Assembly: GCA_030425925.1 (NCBI GenBank)
Contig: JAUHZO010000016.1
Location: forward strand, 35,555-99,554
Length of the DNA stretch: 64,000 nt
Source of the DNA: Alphaproteobacteria bacterium
GTDB lineage: Bacteria > Pseudomonadota > Alphaproteobacteria > Rhodobacterales > Rhodobacteraceae
Reading direction: 5' to 3'
Shown here in pieces: positions 34,433 to 43,620 of the stretch. The notes below the pieces were generated by a model that saw only the letters and a list, made by a program, of their open reading frames with translations, made no database searches and had not been told where the DNA came from. How positions within the stretch are numbered: position 1 is the stretch's first letter; each line of letters begins with the position of its first letter. The translations under genes and the position numbers were made by a program.

Positions 34433-36880
34433 TCAGCCGCGCGGCTTGGCGCGCAGGGTCGGATCGGCCCGGGTCGGGTCTTCGGGCCAGGGGTGCCGGG
34501 GATAGCGCGCGCGCATGTCCTTGCGCACATCGGCGTAAGAGCCGCTCCAGAATCCGGGCAGGTCCATGGTGGTCTGCACCGGGCGCTGCGCCGGGGACAG
34601 CAGCGTCACCTGCAGCGGCGTCCGGCCCACGCATGGATGGGTGGTCTGGCCGAACAGTTCCTGCAGGCGCAGGGCTATGGCCGGGTGGTCGCCGGAATAG
34701 TCGATGGGCACCTGGCGGCCCAGCGGCGTGGTGAACTGCGCCGGAACCGCGCTGTCGAGCGCCTGCATCTGGCCCCAGTCCAGCATCGCCCGGAGCGCGG
34801 CAAGCAGGTCGGTGCGCTTCCAGTCCTCGGCGCTGCGCACCCCGTCGAGAAACGGCAACAGCCAGTGCTCCAGCCCCTCCAGCAGCGCCGCGTCGGACAT
34901 GTCGGGCAGGTCGAGCCCGCCATCGCGGCCCAGCGCCACGCGGGCGCGGAACCGCTGGGCGGCGTCGGAGAACCGCAGGCCCAGGTCGCGCACGCCTTCC
35001 AGCATGGCGCGGGCCACGGCATCGGCGGGCACGTCCTTCCAGATCCGGTCGTCCAGCGCGATGGCGCCAAACCGCTCCTGCTGGCGGGCCAGCACGCGCC
35101 GGTCGCGCCGGGACCATGTGCAGCTGTCATGCCAGGCGATCTGGTCGGGAAACAGCGCCCTGATCTCGGCCTCGGTGATCGCGATGGCCTGACGGATGCG
35201 GGCCTCGCGCGGGTTGCCATCGGTATCGGTGACCACGATCAGCCGCGCCGAGGCCAGCGGATCGCTGTCCTCCATCACCGCGCCCTTGCCGCCCGAAAGC
35301 TGATAGCGCGGGGCCTCGCCCTTGCGCCGCAGGCCGATCCGGTCGGGATAGGCCAGGGCCGCCTGTTCGGCATCCGAAAGGGTGTGGACAGGTCCTGGAG
35401 GGGCCGCCTTTTCAAGGCGTTTCGCCTCGGTCCTGATGCGCTCCAGCGGGCCGCGGGACAGGGTATAGGGCCGGGTCCGGGCAAAGCGCTGCGGGTCGCG
35501 CAGCGCCTCCAGCCGCAGCGTGAGGTCCGAAGGCGCGTCGCGCCCCAGCGGATCGCGGTCCGCCAGAAGGGCGGCCAGACCGGCGGCGGGCCTGCCTGCG
35601 ACGTCCAGCATGTGGGCCAGCCGCGGGTGCAGCGGCAGCGCGGCCAGCGCGCGGCCATGCGCGGTGATGCGGCCCTGCCCGTCCAGCGCGCCCAGCATCC
35701 GCAGCAGCGCCTGCGCTTCGGCAAAGGCACCCTCGGGCGGCGGTGTGAGAAAGGGCAGATCGCCGGGCCCCGCCCCCCAGACCGCCAGTTCCAGCGCCAG
35801 TCCGGCGAGGTCCGCGGCTTCGATCTCGGCCGGGGGAAAGGAGCTCAGCGCGCCGTCTTCGCCCCGGGTCCAGAGCTTGTAGGCCACGCCCGGCGCCACC
35901 CGTCCGGCGCGGCCGGCCCGCTGGGTCGCCTCGGCCCTTGTCACCCGCTCGGTCACCAGCCGCGACATGCCCGAACCGGGATCGAACCGTGCTCGACGCG
36001 CCTTGCCGCCATCGACCACCACGCGGATGTCCTCGATGGTCAGCGAGGTTTCGGCGATGGCGGTGGCCAGCACCAGCTTGCGGCCCTGTGTTTCGGGGCG
36101 GATCGCGGCGCGCTGTGCCTCGAACGGCATCGCGCCGAACAGCGGGCGGACCTGCACATCCGACGCAAGCCGCGGCTTCAGGAGCGCCTCGGTGCGGCGG
36201 ATCTCGCCCTCGCCGGGCAGAAAGACCAGCACGCCGCCTTCGGTGTCCGACAGCGCGGTGCAGATCAGGTCGGCCAGCGCCTGCTCGAACCGGGTGCCCT
36301 TGGGCAGCGGGCGGTCGCGCCAGCGCGGGGTGACCGGAAAGCTGCGGCCTTCGGAGGTGATGACGGGGGCCTGCATCAGTGCCGCCACCGGTGCGGCGTC
36401 GAGCGTTGCCGACATGGCCAGCAGCATCAGGTCGTCGCGCAGCGCCCCGGCGATTTCCAGGCACAGCGCCAGGCCCAGATCGGCGTTCAGGCTGCGTTCG
36501 TGGAATTCGTCGAAGATTACCGCGCCGATGCCGGACAGTTCCGGGTCGGACTGGATCATCCGCGTCAGGATTCCTTCGGTCACCACCTCGATCCGGGTGC
36601 TGCGGGACAGCTGAGCCTCGCCGCGGATACGGTAGCCCACTGTGCGGCCCACCGGTTCGCCCAGGGTTTCGGCCATGCGCGCGGCGGCGGCGCGGGCGGC
36701 GAGGCGGCGCGGTTCCAGCATCACGATGCGCCCCCGGCACAGCCCCGCCGCGTGCAGCGCCAGCGGCACCCGTGTGGTCTTGCCCGCGCCGGGCGGGGCC
36801 TGCAGCACGGCCCGGCCCTCTGCGCCAAGCGCGGAGAGCAGGCCCGGCAGGGCGTCGTCGATGGGAAGCGCGTCGGTCAC
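34433..36880 (-). CDS. hrpB: ATP-dependent helicase HrpB
   Basis: This 815-residue DEAH-type RNA helicase of the HrpB family has the P-loop APPGAGKTT (about 28-36), DEAH-box variant DEFHERSLNAD (about 124-134) typical of HrpB, motif III SATLD (about 154) and motif VI QRAGRAGRV (about 321). The C-terminal HrpB-specific region follows, including a conserved PVQTTMDLPGFWSGSYADVRKDMRARYPRHPWPEDP-type end (residues about 760-800). Cellular role is poorly defined in bacteria. Full length compared with the family, and a single gene. Confidence 0.94.
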   Translation of the reverse strand: MTDALPIDDALPGLLSALGAEGRAVLQAPPGAGKTTRVPLALHAAGLCRGRIVMLEPRRLAARAAAARMAETLGEPVGRTVGYRIRGEAQLSRSTRIEVVTEGILTRMIQSDPELSGIGAVIFDEFHERSLNADLGLALCLEIAGALRDDLMLLAMSATLDAAPVAALMQAPVITSEGRSFPVTPRWRDRPLPKGTRFEQALADLICTALSDTEGGVLVFLPGEGEIRRTEALLKPRLASDVQVRPLFGAMPFEAQRAAIRPETQGRKLVLATAIAETSLTIEDIRVVVDGGKARRARFDPGSGMSRLVTERVTRAEATQRAGRAGRVAPGVAYKLWTRGEDGALSSFPPAEIEAADLAGLALELAVWGAGPGDLPFLTPPPEGAFAEAQALLRMLGALDGQGRITAHGRALAALPLHPRLAHMLDVAGRPAAGLAALLADRDPLGRDAPSDLTLRLEALRDPQRFARTRPYTLSRGPLERIRTEAKRLEKAAPPGPVHTLSDAEQAALAYPDRIGLRRKGEAPRYQLSGGKGAVMEDSDPLASARLIVVTDTDGNPREARIRQAIAITEAEIRALFPDQIAWHDSCTWSRRDRRVLARQQERFGAIALDDRIWKDVPADAVARAMLEGVRDLGLRFSDAAQRFRARVALGRDGGLDLPDMSDAALLEGLEHWLLPFLDGVRSAEDWKRTDLLAALRAMLDWGQMQALDSAVPAQFTTPLGRQVPIDYSGDHPAIALRLQELFGQTTHPCVGRTPLQVTLLSPAQRPVQTTMDLPGFWSGSYADVRKDMRARYPRHPWPEDPTRADPTLRAKPRG

Positions 36881-36919
36881 CGCGCCTTATTGCCAAGGAC
36901 GCGCCACGACGTCCATCGC

Positions 36920-38887
36920 TCAGGCGAGGATCAGGTCCCCTGCGGCAATCGAGGGTGTCCCGAGGAACTCTACAGCCATGTCCATCGCACCGTCGCCATC
37001 GGCGTCGATCTGCAGGTAGCGCCCGTCATACCGCGCCTCGACCCCGGTGCCGGTAAAGCCGGCCGCGCCTCGCCAGGTCATCGGGCCGAAATTCGCCAGG
37101 TTGATCCGGTCGGTGCCGCTGTCGAAATGCTCCACCACATCCATCGTGCCCGCGGTGATGCCGCTGTGGCCGGGCGAGAAGATGAAGGTGTCGCGGGAAC
37201 TGTAGCTTTCCCAGGCGTTGAAGTGGTCGGCCCCGGTGCCGCCGTTGAACAGGTCGATGCCGGTGCCGCCATATAGCGTGTCGTCGCCGCCCGACCCGAA
37301 CAGCAGGTCGTTGCCGGCATGGCCCGAGATCTCGTCATTGCCGCCATCGCCGCTCAGCCGGTCGTCGCCGTCGCCGCCGCCCAGCGTGTCACGCCCGGTC
37401 CCGCCCGACAGGTCGTCGTCCCCGGACGATCCCCAGAGGTCGTCGTTTCCGTCGCCGCCCACGGCGGTGTCATCGCCATCGCCGGTGGACAGCGTGTCGT
37501 TGCCTGCGCCGCCATCCATCTCGTCCCGACCGTCGCTGCCCGACAGCGTGTCGTTGCCGTCGCCGCCCAGAAGGGTGTCATGTCCGCTGCCGCCGCTAAG
37601 CGAATCGTCCTCGCTGCCGCCATCCAGCAGATCGTTGCCGCTGTCGCCCCAGATCGAATCGGCCCCGGCCTGCCCGAACAGGCGGTCATTGCCCGATCCG
37701 CCGCCCATGGTGTCATTGCCGCTGCCGCCATACATCCGGTCATGATCGGCATGGCCCCAGATCAGGTCGTCCTGACCGCCGCCATAGAGCCAGTCATTGC
37801 CGTCCCCTCCCGAGATCGAATCGGTACCGGTACCGCCATAGGCGGTGTCATTGCCACGCCCGCCGTTCAGCGAATCGTTGCCGTCATCGCCGTAAAGCCT
37901 GTCGTTGCCGTCGTCGCCCCAGACCGAATCGTCGCCGGTCTGGCCCATGAACCGGTCATTGCCCGCGCCGCCGCCCATCACGTCGTTGCCCGAGCCGCCA
38001 TACCCCCGGTCATGCCCGTCCTTGCCGTGCAGCGTGTCGTTGCCCGACCCGCCCATCAGCCGGTCATGCCCGTCGCCGCCGTTCAGATCGTCATTGCCCT
38101 GCTCGCCGAAGAGGCGGTCATTGCCATCATCGCCATGCAGGTGGTCATCCTCGGTGCCGCCATACAGCCGGTCATTGCCTTCATTGCCATGCAGGTGGTC
38201 GTTGCCCTGCTGGCCGCGCAACAGGTCGTGGCCCTCGCCGCCGCTGGCATGGTCGTCGCCGGTGCCGGCATTCACCGTGTCGCGGCCCATCCCGGCCGAG
38301 ATCGTGTCATTGCCACCGAAGGTCAGGAACAGTTCGTCCGCGGCGGCATCGAGGTCAAAGCTGTAATGCCCGCTGCGCCGGTTGTCGTCGCCGGCCTCGC
38401 CCCAGACGATGTTGGTGCCGTTTACGAAGTAGTTCAGCCAGCCCGCCACGTCGATGACGCGTTCGTTGGCATTGCCGTCCTCGTTGTAGAACCGGCCCTC
38501 GTTGTAGGCAAAGCCGATATGGTAGATTGCATCGCCCACGGTATCGACAAAGTCGCGGCCCTGAAAGCGATAGGCGCCGCCGTCGTTCTGCACCAGGTGA
38601 TAGCCGGTTTCGGAACTGCCCTCGTCATCGCCATGACCGCGCAAAAAGCGTTCATAAAGCACCGGGCGTGACCGGATGTAATCGCTGATGGCCATGGCAT
38701 CCTCGGGCGAGATCTGGCCGTCGTCGTTCACGCCGGTGGCGTCGATCGCGGCGGTGATCACGGTGTTCATCAATTCCGCGCCGCGGACACCTTCGTCGAT
38801 CTCGGACTGGTAGATGTTCGCTGCAAGGCCGGGGTCCTGTCCGACCAACTGGGCAAGGGTTTCGAGGGACATTTCGGGGCTGGGCAT
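36920..38887 (-). CDS. RTX repeat protein with an N-terminal dockerin/EF-hand-like calcium loop
   Basis: This is a 655-residue exoprotein. Residues about 44-75 hold [19 protein letters not shown], a calcium loop of dockerin/EF-hand type. About 80-195 is a unique domain with [17 protein letters not shown]. From about 200 to 545 there are roughly 38 RTX nonapeptides, unusually rich in Asn and His variants ([17 protein letters not shown]). The last 100 residues ([11 protein letters not shown], then AVEFLGTP...AGDLILA) resemble the C-terminal domain of M10 serralysin-type secreted proteins. No protease motif is present. AGGAG precedes the ATG at 38887. No type I transporter is nearby. Possibly a surface or matrix protein. 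Confidence 0.85.
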   Translation of the reverse strand: MPSPEMSLETLAQLVGQDPGLAANIYQSEIDEGVRGAELMNTVITAAIDATGVNDDGQISPEDAMAISDYIRSRPVLYERFLRGHGDDEGSSETGYHLVQNDGGAYRFQGRDFVDTVGDAIYHIGFAYNEGRFYNEDGNANERVIDVAGWLNYFVNGTNIVWGEAGDDNRRSGHYSFDLDAAADELFLTFGGNDTISAGMGRDTVNAGTGDDHASGGEGHDLLRGQQGNDHLHGNEGNDRLYGGTEDDHLHGDDGNDRLFGEQGNDDLNGGDGHDRLMGGSGNDTLHGKDGHDRGYGGSGNDVMGGGAGNDRFMGQTGDDSVWGDDGNDRLYGDDGNDSLNGGRGNDTAYGGTGTDSISGGDGNDWLYGGGQDDLIWGHADHDRMYGGSGNDTMGGGSGNDRLFGQAGADSIWGDSGNDLLDGGSEDDSLSGGSGHDTLLGGDGNDTLSGSDGRDEMDGGAGNDTLSTGDGDDTAVGGDGNDDLWGSSGDDDLSGGTGRDTLGGGDGDDRLSGDGGNDEISGHAGNDLLFGSGGDDTLYGGTGIDLFNGGTGADHFNAWESYSSRDTFIFSPGHSGITAGTMDVVEHFDSGTDRINLANFGPMTWRGAAGFTGTGVEARYDGRYLQIDADGDGAMDMAVEFLGTPSIAAGDLILA

Positions 38888-39119
38888 GGCAGATGCTCCT
38901 GGCTTGGGTTCACAACCGGAGATTACACCGGCATGGCGGACTTGCGCGTTTCCCGCCTGTCCTGCGCCTGCAAACGGGCGGAAATCTGGCAACTCGAAGG
39001 CAATCCGTTGCCATCGGCGGATACCTGCGCTGCTGGACATTTCCGCAACCGCCGGGGCAGAAGGGGCAAGCATCGAAACTTGCAGGAAAACCGGGTGGCA
39101 AGCCCGGACCGGGGGGCGC

Positions 39120-40109
39120 ATGAGCGACACGCAACAGCTTGCCGAGCGGATTGTTGCCGGCGAGCGCCGGGCGCTGGCCCGGGCGATCACGCTGGTGGAA
39201 AGCGGGCGCGAGGATCATCGCGCCGCGGCTGCGGCGCTGCTGGAGCAGCTTGGCCGCCACGGACGCGAGGCGCTGCGGGTGGGGTTGTCGGGGACGCCGG
39301 GGGTGGGCAAGTCCACCTTCATCGAGAGCTTCGGCTGCCTGCTGACGGCACAGGGGCTGCGCGTCGCGGTGCTGGCGGTGGACCCAAGCTCGGCCCGGTC
39401 CGGCGGGTCGATCCTGGGGGACAAGACGCGGATGGAGCGGCTGAGCCGCGATCCGCTGGCCTTCATCCGCCCGTCGCCGTCGCAAACGCATCTGGGTGGC
39501 GTGGCCCGGCGCACCCGCGAGGTGATCGAGCTGTGCGAGGCGGCGGGGTATGATCTGGTGCTGGTGGAAACCGTGGGGGTGGGCCAGTCCGAAACCATGG
39601 TGGCCGAGATGTCTGACCTGTTCCTGCTGCTGCTGGCCCCGGCGGGCGGGGACGAATTGCAGGGCGTCAAGCGCGGCATCATGGAGATGGCCGACATGAT
39701 CCTCGTGAACAAGGCCGATGGCGATCTGAAGGCCACGGCCACCCGCACCTGCGCCGATTACGCCGGAGCGCTGCGGCTTTTGCGCAAGCGCCCGCAGGAC
39801 CCCGAGGGCTTTCCCAAGGCGATGACGGTCTCGGCGCTGGAAGAGGCCGGGCTGGCCACCGCCTGGGACGAGATGCAGGCCCTGGCGCGCTGGCGGCGCG
39901 AGACCGGCCATTTTGCCGCCCGCCGCGCCGCGCAGGCCCGCTACTGGTTCGAGGCCGAGGTGCGCGAGGGCCTGCTGGCGCGGCTGACGCGCGAACCGGT
40001 CCGTGGCGCCATGGCCGCGCTGGCCCGGCAGGTCGAGGCGGGAGACCTGCCGCCGTCCCGCGCGGCGCAAGAGCTTCTGGGCACCTATCTGGGGCAGGGG
40101 ACGTCATGA
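39120..40109 (+). CDS. meaB: Methylmalonyl-CoA mutase-associated GTPase MeaB
   Basis: This 329-residue G3E-family GTPase is the chaperone of adenosylcobalamin-dependent acyl-CoA mutases; it gates cofactor loading and release. The P-loop is [10 protein letters not shown] (about 58-67), the metal-binding switch region includes [19 protein letters not shown] (about 88-106), [10 protein letters not shown] (about 150) is switch II, and NKAD (about 199) gives guanine specificity. The mutase itself is not in the window. The ATG at 39120 gives the normal N-terminus. About 140 bases separate it from rpmB. Confidence 0.92.
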   Translation: MSDTQQLAERIVAGERRALARAITLVESGREDHRAAAAALLEQLGRHGREALRVGLSGTPGVGKSTFIESFGCLLTAQGLRVAVLAVDPSSARSGGSILGDKTRMERLSRDPLAFIRPSPSQTHLGGVARRTREVIELCEAAGYDLVLVETVGVGQSETMVAEMSDLFLLLLAPAGGDELQGVKRGIMEMADMILVNKADGDLKATATRTCADYAGALRLLRKRPQDPEGFPKAMTVSALEEAGLATAWDEMQALARWRRETGHFAARRAAQARYWFEAEVREGLLARLTREPVRGAMAALARQVEAGDLPPSRAAQELLGTYLGQGTS

Positions 40110-40124
40110 GCCTGTCACAAGCCC

Positions 40125-40187
40125 TTGACGGCCCACGGGGCTTTGACTAAGGAAACCCGACGAGATTCCGGGCGCCCGCGGGCGCCC
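40125..40187 (+). promoter_or_regulatory. Probable rpmB promoter with palindromic leader hairpin
   Basis: TTGACG (40125-40130) and TAAGGA (40148-40153) are spaced by 17 bases. A perfect 18-base palindrome GGGCGCCCGCGGGCGCCC (40170-40187), followed by TTTGATATT, would lie just inside the transcript. It may instead terminate meaB transcription, or attenuate rpmB. Confidence 0.45.
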
Positions 40188-40250
40188 TTTGATATTGGCG
40201 CGGTAGCTTGGCCTTGGCCCGCCGCCCCCGGATATGACGAGGATGAACAG

Positions 40251-40541
40251 ATGTCGCGCGTCTGCGAACTGACGGGCAAGGGCCCGATGACTGGCAACAA
40301 TGTCAGCCACGCCAACAACAAGACCAAGCGGCGCTACCTGCCGAACCTGAATGATGTGACGCTGCAGTCCGAAACGCTGGGCCGCGGTGTCAAGCTGCGG
40401 ATCTCGGCGCACGCGCTGCGTTCGGTCGATCATCGTGGCGGGCTGGACAAGTTCCTGGCCAAGGCCAGGGATACCGAGCTGTCGGATCGCGCGCTGAAGG
40501 TCAAGAAAGAGATCATGAAGGCGCAGCAGGCCTCGGCCTGA
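40251..40541 (+). CDS. rpmB: 50S ribosomal protein L28
   Basis: This 96-residue large-subunit protein starts [28 protein letters not shown], the L28 signature, and ends with a basic helical tail ([13 protein letters not shown]). The ATG at 40251 is preceded by GAGG. It is transcribed alone, with a well-formed terminator downstream. Confidence 0.98.
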   Translation: MSRVCELTGKGPMTGNNVSHANNKTKRRYLPNLNDVTLQSETLGRGVKLRISAHALRSVDHRGGLDKFLAKARDTELSDRALKVKKEIMKAQQASA

Positions 40542-40564
40542 CCGCGACGCGTTTTGCCTCCGTG

Positions 40565-40606
40565 CAGCCCCGGGCCATGTCGGCCGCGGGGCTGTTTCCT
40601 TTTGTC
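40565..40606 (+). terminator. rpmB intrinsic terminator
   Basis: CAGCCCC (40565-40571) pairs with GGGGCTG (40588-40594), with an inner GGCC/GGCC stem, followed by TTTCCTTTTGT. Confidence 0.85.
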
Positions 40607-40644
40607 GCTTTGCACCCTGGCCGTCGGTGCGCCAGCCTTGCCGC

Positions 40645-40995
40645 ATGACACGGCTGCGCAACAGACCTCTGGGCCTTGCCCTGATCCTGCTTCTGGCAGT
40701 GACCGGCGTGCAGCTGGCCGCGGCCCGCGGGCTGCCGCCCGCGGCGGACATGCTGGTGATCTGCCGCGGCCTGACGGTTGTGACCATCCATGTCGATGCC
40801 GACGGCAACGAAACCGCCGCCCCGCATCTGTGCCCCGATGCCGGGCTGACCGTCCTGGCCGCCACGGCCGACACGCCGGCAAGCCTGGCCACGGCGCTGG
40901 TCTGGCAGGGTGTCGTCTGGCCGCTGGCGGCGACCTCGATGCAGGGGCAGGGCCATGCCGCTCCGCGGGCAAGGGGGCCTCCGGTCGCGATCTGA
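40645..40995 (+). CDS. DUF2946-like small exported protein (copper context)
   Basis: This 116-residue protein has an N-terminal hydrophobic helix (LGLALILLLAVTGVQLAAARG) and a short exported domain with MLVICRGLTVVTIHVDADGN and HLCPDAG. These cysteine and histidine patterns resemble DUF2946-type proteins, often linked to copper handling. The ATG at 40645 was chosen because it starts right at the signal helix; a GTG at 40627 is possible. It lies 38 bases upstream of a PCu(A)C copper chaperone, so a role in periplasmic copper delivery is likely but inferred. Confidence 0.65.
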   Translation: MTRLRNRPLGLALILLLAVTGVQLAAARGLPPAADMLVICRGLTVVTIHVDADGNETAAPHLCPDAGLTVLAATADTPASLATALVWQGVVWPLAATSMQGQGHAAPRARGPPVAI

Positions 40996-41033
40996 TCGCC
41001 TTTCCGACCAGATCAACACCAGAGGACACCGAT

Positions 41034-41483
41034 ATGAAATCCTTCGCACTTTCCGCAGCGCTTGCGTTCTGCGCCCTGCCGGCCCTGGCCGACATCACCA
41101 TCAATGACCCGTATGCCAGGGCCTCCAACACCCGCGCCGGGGCCGCCTTCATGGTGATCGCCAACAGCGGCGACACGGATGACCGTCTGATCGCCGCGCG
41201 GTCGGACATCTCGGCCCGGGTCGAGTTGCACACCCACAAGGACATGGGCAATGGCGTGATGCGGATGATGGAGGTCGAAGAAGGCTTTGTCATCCCCGCA
41301 GGCGGTCAGCACGCGCTGGCCCGCGGTGGCGATCACGTGATGTTCATGGGCCTGACCGCCCCGATGGAACAGGCGCAAAGCGTGACCGTCACGCTGGTCT
41401 TCGAAGCCGCGGGCGAGATCACGCTGGACATTCCCGTCGATCTCGACCGCAAGCCGCAGCATGGCGGCGGCCACGGCAACTGA
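41034..41483 (+). CDS. PCu(A)C family copper chaperone
   Basis: This 149-residue periplasmic protein has a cleavable signal MKSFALSAALAFCALPALA and a cupredoxin-like domain. The Cu(I) site is recognisable: HTHKDMGNGVMRM, then PAGGQHALARGGDHVMFMGL, matching H(M)x10Mx21HxM. It delivers copper to the CuA centre of cytochrome c oxidase. A C-terminal HGGGHGN adds another possible metal ligand. AGAGGA (41021-41026) precedes the ATG. The upstream small gene is probably cotranscribed. Confidence 0.9.
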   Translation: MKSFALSAALAFCALPALADITINDPYARASNTRAGAAFMVIANSGDTDDRLIAARSDISARVELHTHKDMGNGVMRMMEVEEGFVIPAGGQHALARGGDHVMFMGLTAPMEQAQSVTVTLVFEAAGEITLDIPVDLDRKPQHGGGHGN

Positions 41484-41522
41484 GCCCTTCGGGGCCCGGG
41501 TCCGTTCCGGACGGCCCGGGCC

Positions 41523-42221
41523 TCAGCCCGCCGCGGCCAGCAGACGGTCGACCCAGGCCGGCACGATCCGCGTGGCGGGGCCGATCAGGTGATGATCGAA
41601 TGCCGCCGAGATGTCGGTGGCGTTGAGGTTCAGTTCCACCGTTTCGGCCCCGGCATACGCGGCCTCCTGCACAAAGCCTGCCGCCGGATAGACCTGGCCC
41701 GAGGTGCCGATGGCGGCGAACAACGTGCACGCCTGCAGGTGAAGCGCGATCTCGTCCATGTGATAGGGCATCTCGCCGAACCAGACCACGTCGGGCCGGG
41801 TGGCCGGGGAGCGGCAGTCCGGGCAGGGATCCTGCGGGGCCATGCGCGCAGGCGCGGGCCAGCGCGCGCCGCAGGCATGGCACAGCGCGCCGTCAAGCCG
41901 TCCGTGCATGTGGATCGCCCGGGCCCCGGCCTTTTCGTGCAGCCCGTCCACGTTCTGGGTGACGATCACAACGTCGGCAGGCCAGTCCTGCTGCAGCCGC
42001 GCCAGCGCGGCATGGGCGGCGTTGGGCTGCGCCCCGGACGCCTGCTGTCGGCGCGAATTGTAGAAATCGTGCACAAGACCGGGATCGCGGGCAAAGCCCT
42101 GCGGCGTGGCCACATCCTCGATCCGGTGTTGCGCCCACAGCCCGTCTTCGTCGCGAAAGGTGCCCAGCCCGCTTTCCGCCGAAAGCCCCGCACCGGTCAG
42201 CACCACGATCTTGCCTGCCAT
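41523..42221 (-). CDS. cobB: NAD-dependent protein deacylase (sirtuin)
   Basis: This 232-residue class III sirtuin removes acyl groups from lysines using NAD. GAGLSAESGLGTFRD (about 10-24) binds NAD, TQNVDGLHEKAG (about 88-99) and the catalytic His of IHMHGRLDG (about 105) are intact, and a zinc ribbon is visible (CHAC...CPDC, about 113-136). VWFGEMPY is the family's next block. In class III sirtuins an A-x-x-x-Y and R pair selects succinyl groups; LGTFRDEDGLW here does not settle the specificity. An inverted repeat lies 17 bases upstream of its ATG. Confidence 0.93.
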   Translation of the reverse strand: MAGKIVVLTGAGLSAESGLGTFRDEDGLWAQHRIEDVATPQGFARDPGLVHDFYNSRRQQASGAQPNAAHAALARLQQDWPADVVIVTQNVDGLHEKAGARAIHMHGRLDGALCHACGARWPAPARMAPQDPCPDCRSPATRPDVVWFGEMPYHMDEIALHLQACTLFAAIGTSGQVYPAAGFVQEAAYAGAETVELNLNATDISAAFDHHLIGPATRIVPAWVDRLLAAAG

Positions 42222-42237
42222 GCATCCCCCTGTCCCT

Positions 42238-42258
42238 GCGCCGCGTCAGGCGCGGCGC
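42238..42258 (-). promoter_or_regulatory. Hairpin upstream of cobB
   Basis: GCGCCGCG (42238-42245) and CGCGGCGC (42251-42258) around TCAGG. A second stem, CCCGGGC/GCCCGGG, lies at 42292-42316. Both are between the small membrane gene and cobB on the minus strand, so they could end the first transcript or structure the cobB leader. No T run. Confidence 0.4.
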
Positions 42259-42361
42259 GGCCACCATGGCACAGGCGATGCCCATTGTCGTCCCGGGCGA
42301 TCCGCTGGTGCCCGGGTCCGTCCGCCGGGAACGCGGGCCAGGGGCAGACGGCCCGCGCCGC

Positions 42362-42550
42362 TCAGGTCCCTTCGCTGTAAAGCGCGCGCGCCACCATCAG
42401 CGACACCGGCAGCGCCACGACAAAACCTGCAGCCGCCGCGACAAGGATGGGCACCAGCGTGTCGTACCCCGCCACCAGCACGGCAATCACCGCGCTGCCC
42501 GCAAGCGTGGTGGCAATCAGCGAATACAGAATCCCGGCAAGCCGCAACAT
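42362..42550 (-). CDS. Small two-helix inner-membrane protein
   Basis: This 62-residue protein has two predicted transmembrane helices (ILYSLIATTLAGSAVIAVLV and VPILVAAAAGFVVALPVSLMV) joined by a short GYDTL turn, and a charged tail. GGAGG at 42556-42560 (minus strand) fixes the ATG at 42550; a longer version starting at 42586 has no such site. Similar small proteins are common in Rhodobacterales, with unhelpful names in databases. It is divergent from a DUF1353 lipoprotein gene; an Fnr/Crp-type dyad lies between them (42610-42623). Function unknown. Confidence 0.7.
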   Translation of the reverse strand: MLRLAGILYSLIATTLAGSAVIAVLVAGYDTLVPILVAAAAGFVVALPVSLMVARALYSEGT

Positions 42551-42609
42551 CTTGACCTCCTGTGCGTCATGTTTGTGCATAGACATATCGCAATCCGAAT
42601 GTATGAACC

Positions 42610-42623
42610 TTGATCTGCATCAG
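42610..42623. promoter_or_regulatory. Fnr/Crp-type binding site
   Basis: TTGATCTGCATCAG matches TTGAT-N4-ATCAA in nine of ten positions. It lies 60 bases upstream of the small membrane protein start and 74 bases upstream of the DUF1353 gene. Confidence 0.5.
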
Positions 42624-42696
42624 CACGCCTCTCGCGGCTTGAAAAAGACAGGTGATTCCGCTTACCAACACGTATTGACGGAGCGTGGACAGCCAG

Positions 42697-43611
42697 ATGA
42701 AAAAAATTGCTTTTGCCGCTTTTTGCATGATCGGGCTTGCAGCCTGCGACCCGGCGGTTCTGCTCCGCCAGGTCGACGACGTGGACGATCCCGAGATCAG
42801 TTGCTTCACCCGCCCGCAAGGCGGCTGCAACTTTGACCGCAACCCGTTGCGGGTGTTGCCCGAACCGGTGGTCATTCCCCGCCGCCCCTACCAGTTCTTC
42901 CCCACGGCCGAGCCGCTGACCTTTGTGGATTCGCAGGGCAAGCGCTGGATCGCCCCGTCGCGCACGCTGACCGACGGGGCTTCGATCCCGCGCATCTTTA
43001 CCTCGATCGTGGGCGATCCGACCTCGCCGGAATTCCGCAACGCGGCGGCGGTGCATGACGCCTATTGCGGCATCGGAAACGAGCTTGGCGCGAATTACCA
43101 GATCGACACCTGGCAGGAAGTCCACCGGATGTTCTATGACGGCCTGATCGTCGGCGGTACCGACGAGATCACGGCCAAGCTGATGTTCGCCGCGGTCTGG
43201 CTTGGGGGGCCGCGCTGGAACACCCATCGCGACCTGGACCATGTGCCCGACGTGCGCAAGCAGCGGGCGATGCGGCAGGCCAAGGCCTATGTCGAAGCCA
43301 AGCGCCCGGCGCTGCCCAAGCTCGAAGCCTACCTCTGGTGGCTGGAAAAGCAGATGCTGGACGACTACCCGCGGATCGAACGCGAGGACAAGGAGCGGTC
43401 GTCCGAGAAGATCGTCGAGGAAGAGCCGAGCTATCCCGAATACCCCGAGTATCCGGAATACCCGGACTATCCCAACGACCCGGTCGATCCGGAGGATCCG
43501 ACAGGGGGTGGCGTTCTGGGCAGCGCGGGCGGGGGCGATACGGTCGGCTCCGATAGCCCTACCGGGTCCCTGCCGGACAGCGTGAAGTTGCGTCTGCTCA
43601 GGCTGCAGTAA
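42697..43611 (+). CDS. DUF1353 lipoprotein
   Basis: This 304-residue protein has a lipoprotein signal MKKIAFAAFCMIGLAACDP (lipobox Cys about residue 17), so it is anchored in a membrane facing the periplasm. The middle contains WIAPSRTLTDGASIPRI...AAAVHDAYCG, the DUF1353 signature seen in phage- and envelope-associated proteins. The C-terminal 70 residues are a low-complexity tail with PEYPEYPEYPDYP repeats, like a wall-spanning or interaction arm. The ATG at 42697 is preferred because it starts at the signal. Function unknown. Confidence 0.8.
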   Translation: MKKIAFAAFCMIGLAACDPAVLLRQVDDVDDPEISCFTRPQGGCNFDRNPLRVLPEPVVIPRRPYQFFPTAEPLTFVDSQGKRWIAPSRTLTDGASIPRIFTSIVGDPTSPEFRNAAAVHDAYCGIGNELGANYQIDTWQEVHRMFYDGLIVGGTDEITAKLMFAAVWLGGPRWNTHRDLDHVPDVRKQRAMRQAKAYVEAKRPALPKLEAYLWWLEKQMLDDYPRIEREDKERSSEKIVEEEPSYPEYPEYPEYPDYPNDPVDPEDPTGGGVLGSAGGGDTVGSDSPTGSLPDSVKLRLLRLQ

Positions 43612-43620
43612 GCCGGCGGG

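Noticed and set aside
37200..38340. Regularly spaced DNA repeats resembling a CRISPR array
   Set aside because: The 27-base period is the coding of RTX nonapeptides with codon drift, in frame over the whole gene; there are no identical repeats with unique spacers and no cas gene.
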